Part shown: one piece after another, positions 5,808-8,414 of the stretch
Layout of the letters: every line of letters begins with the position of its first letter
Numbering within the stretch: position 1 is the first letter of the stretch
Source: an uncultured Dialister sp.
Lineage (GTDB): Bacteria > Bacillota > Negativicutes > Veillonellales > Dialisteraceae
Assembly: GCA_900545785.1 (NCBI GenBank)
Contig: URAA01000064.1
Location: 1 to 8,414, forward strand
Reading direction: 5' to 3'
DNA: 8,414 bases
Made by a program: the position numbers and the translations under genes
Notes under the pieces: generated by a model
Database searches by the model: none
The model's input: the letters and a program-made list of their open reading frames with translations, nothing else
What the model was told of the DNA's origin: nothing

Positions 5808-7916
5808 ATGAATAATTCGAGAATTAAAAGGCACTATTCGGATATAGAAACGCCTTTCAGACTGGCTGCACCTTTTGAGGCGACGGGAGATCAACCTAAA
5901 GCGGTGAATTCTTTGGTGAAAGGATTACAAGACGGCCATTGGGCACAAGTTTTACTGGGGGCAACGGGAACCGGTAAAACTTTTACGATGGCAAAAGTCA
6001 TTGAAGAAGTACAACGTCCCACATTAATTATTTCTCCCAACAAAACATTGGCGGCCCAGACGGCCAGAGAATTTAAAGATTTTTTTCCCGACAATGCGGT
6101 TTATTATTTTGTAAGCTACTATGATTATTATCAGCCGGAATCGTATATCCCTCAAACAGACACCTATATAGAGAAAGATTCATCTCGAAACGAAGAAATC
6201 GATCGCCTTCGGCATTCGGCGACGATGGCTCTTTTTGAGCGGAAAGATGTTATCATCGTAGCCTCCGTTTCCTGTATATACGGTTTGGGAGATCCTGAAG
6301 ATTACAGTACCATGGGATTATCTTTAAGGCCGGGAGAAGAGATCACCAGAGATGAAATCTTATCCCGTTTGGTGAATATGCAATATTTGAGAAATGATTT
6401 AAATTTTACCCGGGATACTTTCCGTGTAAGAGGAGATACTATCGACGTATTTCCCGCATCTTCAAATAATACGGCAGTGAGAATCGATATGTTCGGTGAT
6501 GAAATTGACAGGCTTTCCGAATTTGATGTATTAACGGGAGAAACTGTTTCTGAAAGAGATCATATCGGCATTTTTCCGGCATCTCACTATGTGACGACCT
6601 CAGGAAAATTAAAAAGAGCTATGATCAGTATAGAAGCGGAATTAGAGGAGCGATTAAAAGAATTACGAAGTCAGGATCGTATTTTAGAAGCACAGCGGTT
6701 GGAACAACGAACCAATTATGATTTGGAAATGATGCAGGAGGTGGGATATTGTTCGGGAATAGAAAACTACTCCCGTCATATGTCTGCCCGTAATCCGGGG
6801 GAACCTCCGTTTACTTTGCTCGATTATTTTCCTGATGATTATATGATCATGATCGATGAATCGCATATCACAGTTCCGCAGCTTCATGCCATGTATAATG
6901 GCGATCAATCAAGAAAAAGAACATTAGTGGATTACGGTTTCCGGCTGCCCAGTGCTTTGGATAATCGCCCGTTGACATTTGATGAATTTACAGAGCGGAT
7001 CAATCAGATTATTTATGTTTCTGCCACGCCGGGGCCCTATGAAATGAGTGTGCAAACGAATTTGGCGGAACAAATCATCCGTCCCACCGGATTATTGGAT
7101 CCCAGTATCGAAGTACGTCCTATTGAAGGGCAGATGGATGATTTATTGGGAGAAATTCACAAAAGGGAAGATGTTAATGAAAGAGTGCTGATTACAACGC
7201 TGACAAAGAAAATGGCAGAAGATTTGACAGATTTTCTTACGGAGGCCGGTGTAAAAGTCAGATATCTGCATTCTGATGTGGCTACCATTGAACGAGCTGA
7301 GATTATCCGTGATTTGAGGGCCGGTGTTTTTGATGTACTGGTGGGAATCAATTTACTTCGTGAAGGGCTGGATATGCCGGAAGTATCTTTGGTTGCGATT
7401 TTGGATGCTGACAAAGAAGGATTTCTCAGAAATGATACGTCCATGATTCAGGTGATCGGGAGAGCGGCAAGAAATGCGCACGGCCATGTTATTATGTATG
7501 CCGACAGAATAACAAAATCCATGAAATATGCTTTGGAGGAAACCGAGCGGCGACGCAGTATACAGGCAGCTTATAATGAAAAACATCATATTATTCCCAA
7601 AACCATCAATAAAAAAGTCAAAGATTTAATTGATCTGACCATCATTAATGAAGATGAATCTGTCTATAATGGTAAAACGAACAAAACGGAAGAAATGACA
7701 GATGAAGAAATTTATAAGAAAATGAAAAATGCCGAGAAGAATATGAAAAGGGCCTCAAAAGAACTTGAATTTGAAGAGGCGGCCAAATGGAGAGATGAAT
7801 TGTCCGAGCTTAAGCAGCAGTGGTCAAACAGGTATGGATCACAAGCGGAGTCAGCGCTGAGAAGACAGGCGAGCCGGACAAACAGAATTGTCAGACCTCA
7901 GAAAAAAAGAGTCTGA
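5808..7916 (+). CDS. uvrB: Excinuclease ABC subunit B
   Basis: Damage-verifying helicase-like ATPase of nucleotide excision repair. UvrA2 loads it, and it then recruits UvrC for incision. The 702 residues include a Walker A motif GATGTGKT (51–58), the SYYDYYQPESY segment starting the beta-hairpin that clamps one DNA strand (about 103–127), SVSCIYGLGDP, the DESH Walker B box (350–353), VSATPGPYEM, LREGLDMPEVSL and helicase motif VI QVIGRAARN (548–556). A UVR domain (about 632–670, ELEFEEAAKWRDELSELK) for contact with UvrC or for dimerisation follows. It is longer than E. coli UvrB (673 residues) because of a short N-terminal extension and a basic tail of about 30 residues after the UVR domain. 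The ATG at 5808 has AAGGAAG 6 bases upstream. uvrA follows after 16 bp. Confidence 0.98.
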   Translation: MNNSRIKRHYSDIETPFRLAAPFEATGDQPKAVNSLVKGLQDGHWAQVLLGATGTGKTFTMAKVIEEVQRPTLIISPNKTLAAQTAREFKDFFPDNAVYYFVSYYDYYQPESYIPQTDTYIEKDSSRNEEIDRLRHSATMALFERKDVIIVASVSCIYGLGDPEDYSTMGLSLRPGEEITRDEILSRLVNMQYLRNDLNFTRDTFRVRGDTIDVFPASSNNTAVRIDMFGDEIDRLSEFDVLTGETVSERDHIGIFPASHYVTTSGKLKRAMISIEAELEERLKELRSQDRILEAQRLEQRTNYDLEMMQEVGYCSGIENYSRHMSARNPGEPPFTLLDYFPDDYMIMIDESHITVPQLHAMYNGDQSRKRTLVDYGFRLPSALDNRPLTFDEFTERINQIIYVSATPGPYEMSVQTNLAEQIIRPTGLLDPSIEVRPIEGQMDDLLGEIHKREDVNERVLITTLTKKMAEDLTDFLTEAGVKVRYLHSDVATIERAEIIRDLRAGVFDVLVGINLLREGLDMPEVSLVAILDADKEGFLRNDTSMIQVIGRAARNAHGHVIMYADRITKSMKYALEETERRRSIQAAYNEKHHIIPKTINKKVKDLIDLTIINEDESVYNGKTNKTEEMTDEEIYKKMKNAEKNMKRASKELEFEEAAKWRDELSELKQQWSNRYGSQAESALRRQASRTNRIVRPQKKRV

Positions 7917-7932
7917 TACAGAAGGGAAAAAG

Positions 7933-8414
7933 ATGGAAAAAGGTATTGTAATTCAAGGGGCAAGACAGAATAATCTGAAGAATATAAATTTGACACTTCC
8001 CCGTAACAAGTTAATTGTTTTCAGCGGTTTATCCGGCTCGGGAAAATCATCACTGGCCTTTGATACGATTTATGCGGAAGGACAGAGAAAGTATGTAGAG
8101 TCTCTTTCCGCTTATGCCAGACAATTTCTGGGACAAATGAATAAGCCGGATATTGATAAAATAGAAGGACTTTCTCCCGCAATTTCCATTGATCAGAAAT
8201 CGACAAGCCACAATCCCCGCTCTACGGTAGGGACAGTGACAGAAATTCATGATTATTTGCGTATGCTTTATGCCCACGCAAGTCGTGCTTTTTGCCCCAA
8301 CTGCGGAAAGCCTATTACAAGGCAGACGGTGGATCAGATTGTAGATGCTTTGGCTGCGTTAGGTGAGCGGACCAAATTGATGATTCTGGGTCCTGTGGCA
8401 GTCAGCCAAAAAGG
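7933..8414 (+). CDS. uvrA: Excinuclease ABC subunit A (3' end missing)
   Basis: DNA damage sensor of nucleotide excision repair, an ABC-type ATPase that dimerises and delivers UvrB to lesions. Only the first 160 of about 940 residues are in the window; the frame stays open to the last base. The start MEKGIVIQGARQNNLKNI is the usual UvrA N-terminus. The first ATP-binding site shows Walker A GLSGSGKSSL (32–41), followed by FDTIYAEGQRKYVESLSAYARQFL and SPAISIDQKSTSHNPRSTVGT, which are strongly conserved in UvrA. A CPNCG pair (Cys121, Cys124) follows. The ATG at 7933 has AGAAGGG (7920–7926) 6 bases upstream. With only 16 bp from the uvrB stop and no terminator or promoter between, it is co-transcribed with uvrB. 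Confidence 0.97.
   Translation, partial: MEKGIVIQGARQNNLKNINLTLPRNKLIVFSGLSGSGKSSLAFDTIYAEGQRKYVESLSAYARQFLGQMNKPDIDKIEGLSPAISIDQKSTSHNPRSTVGTVTEIHDYLRMLYAHASRAFCPNCGKPITRQTVDQIVDALAALGERTKLMILGPVAVSQK

Overview
The window is a moderately AT-rich bacterial chromosomal segment. Every gene is on the + strand and they are tightly packed. The protein sequences, the ligA–gatCAB order (ligA and gatCAB also lie close together in Bacillus and relatives) and the use of GatCAB point to the Bacillota (Firmicutes). A Negativicutes (Veillonella/Dialister/Megasphaera-like) source is my best guess, but that rests on general impression only.

Layout: (1) positions 1–1947 hold the 3' part of ligA (NAD+-dependent DNA ligase); only about the first 18 residues are missing. 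(2) Positions 1948–2170 are a spacer with an apparent ligA terminator (2005–2027), possible competing hairpins upstream of it, and an extended -10 promoter for the next operon. (3) Positions 2171–5677 form a compact four-gene operon, gatC–gatA–gatB plus a small two-helix membrane protein gene of unknown function. Its junctions are overlaps or near-overlaps, which suggests translational coupling. (4) Positions 5678–5807 hold a strong hairpin terminator and then a promoter whose -35/-10 spacer contains a perfect inverted repeat (candidate operator). (5) Positions 5808–8414 hold uvrB followed 16 bp later by the 5' end of uvrA, which runs off the window.

How they work together: GatCAB amidates Glu-tRNA(Gln) and/or Asp-tRNA(Asn), so it is a translation-fidelity module. 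LigA seals nicks in replication and repair. UvrA and UvrB are the damage-recognition proteins of nucleotide excision repair, whose final step is closed by LigA. The conserved genes are ordinary housekeeping genes with intact motifs. I found no mobile element, CRISPR array, RNA gene or clearly new multi-gene system. The two parts least explained by known families are the small membrane protein coupled to gatB and the operator-like repeat at the uvrB promoter. No gene-free stretch exceeds 300 bases.
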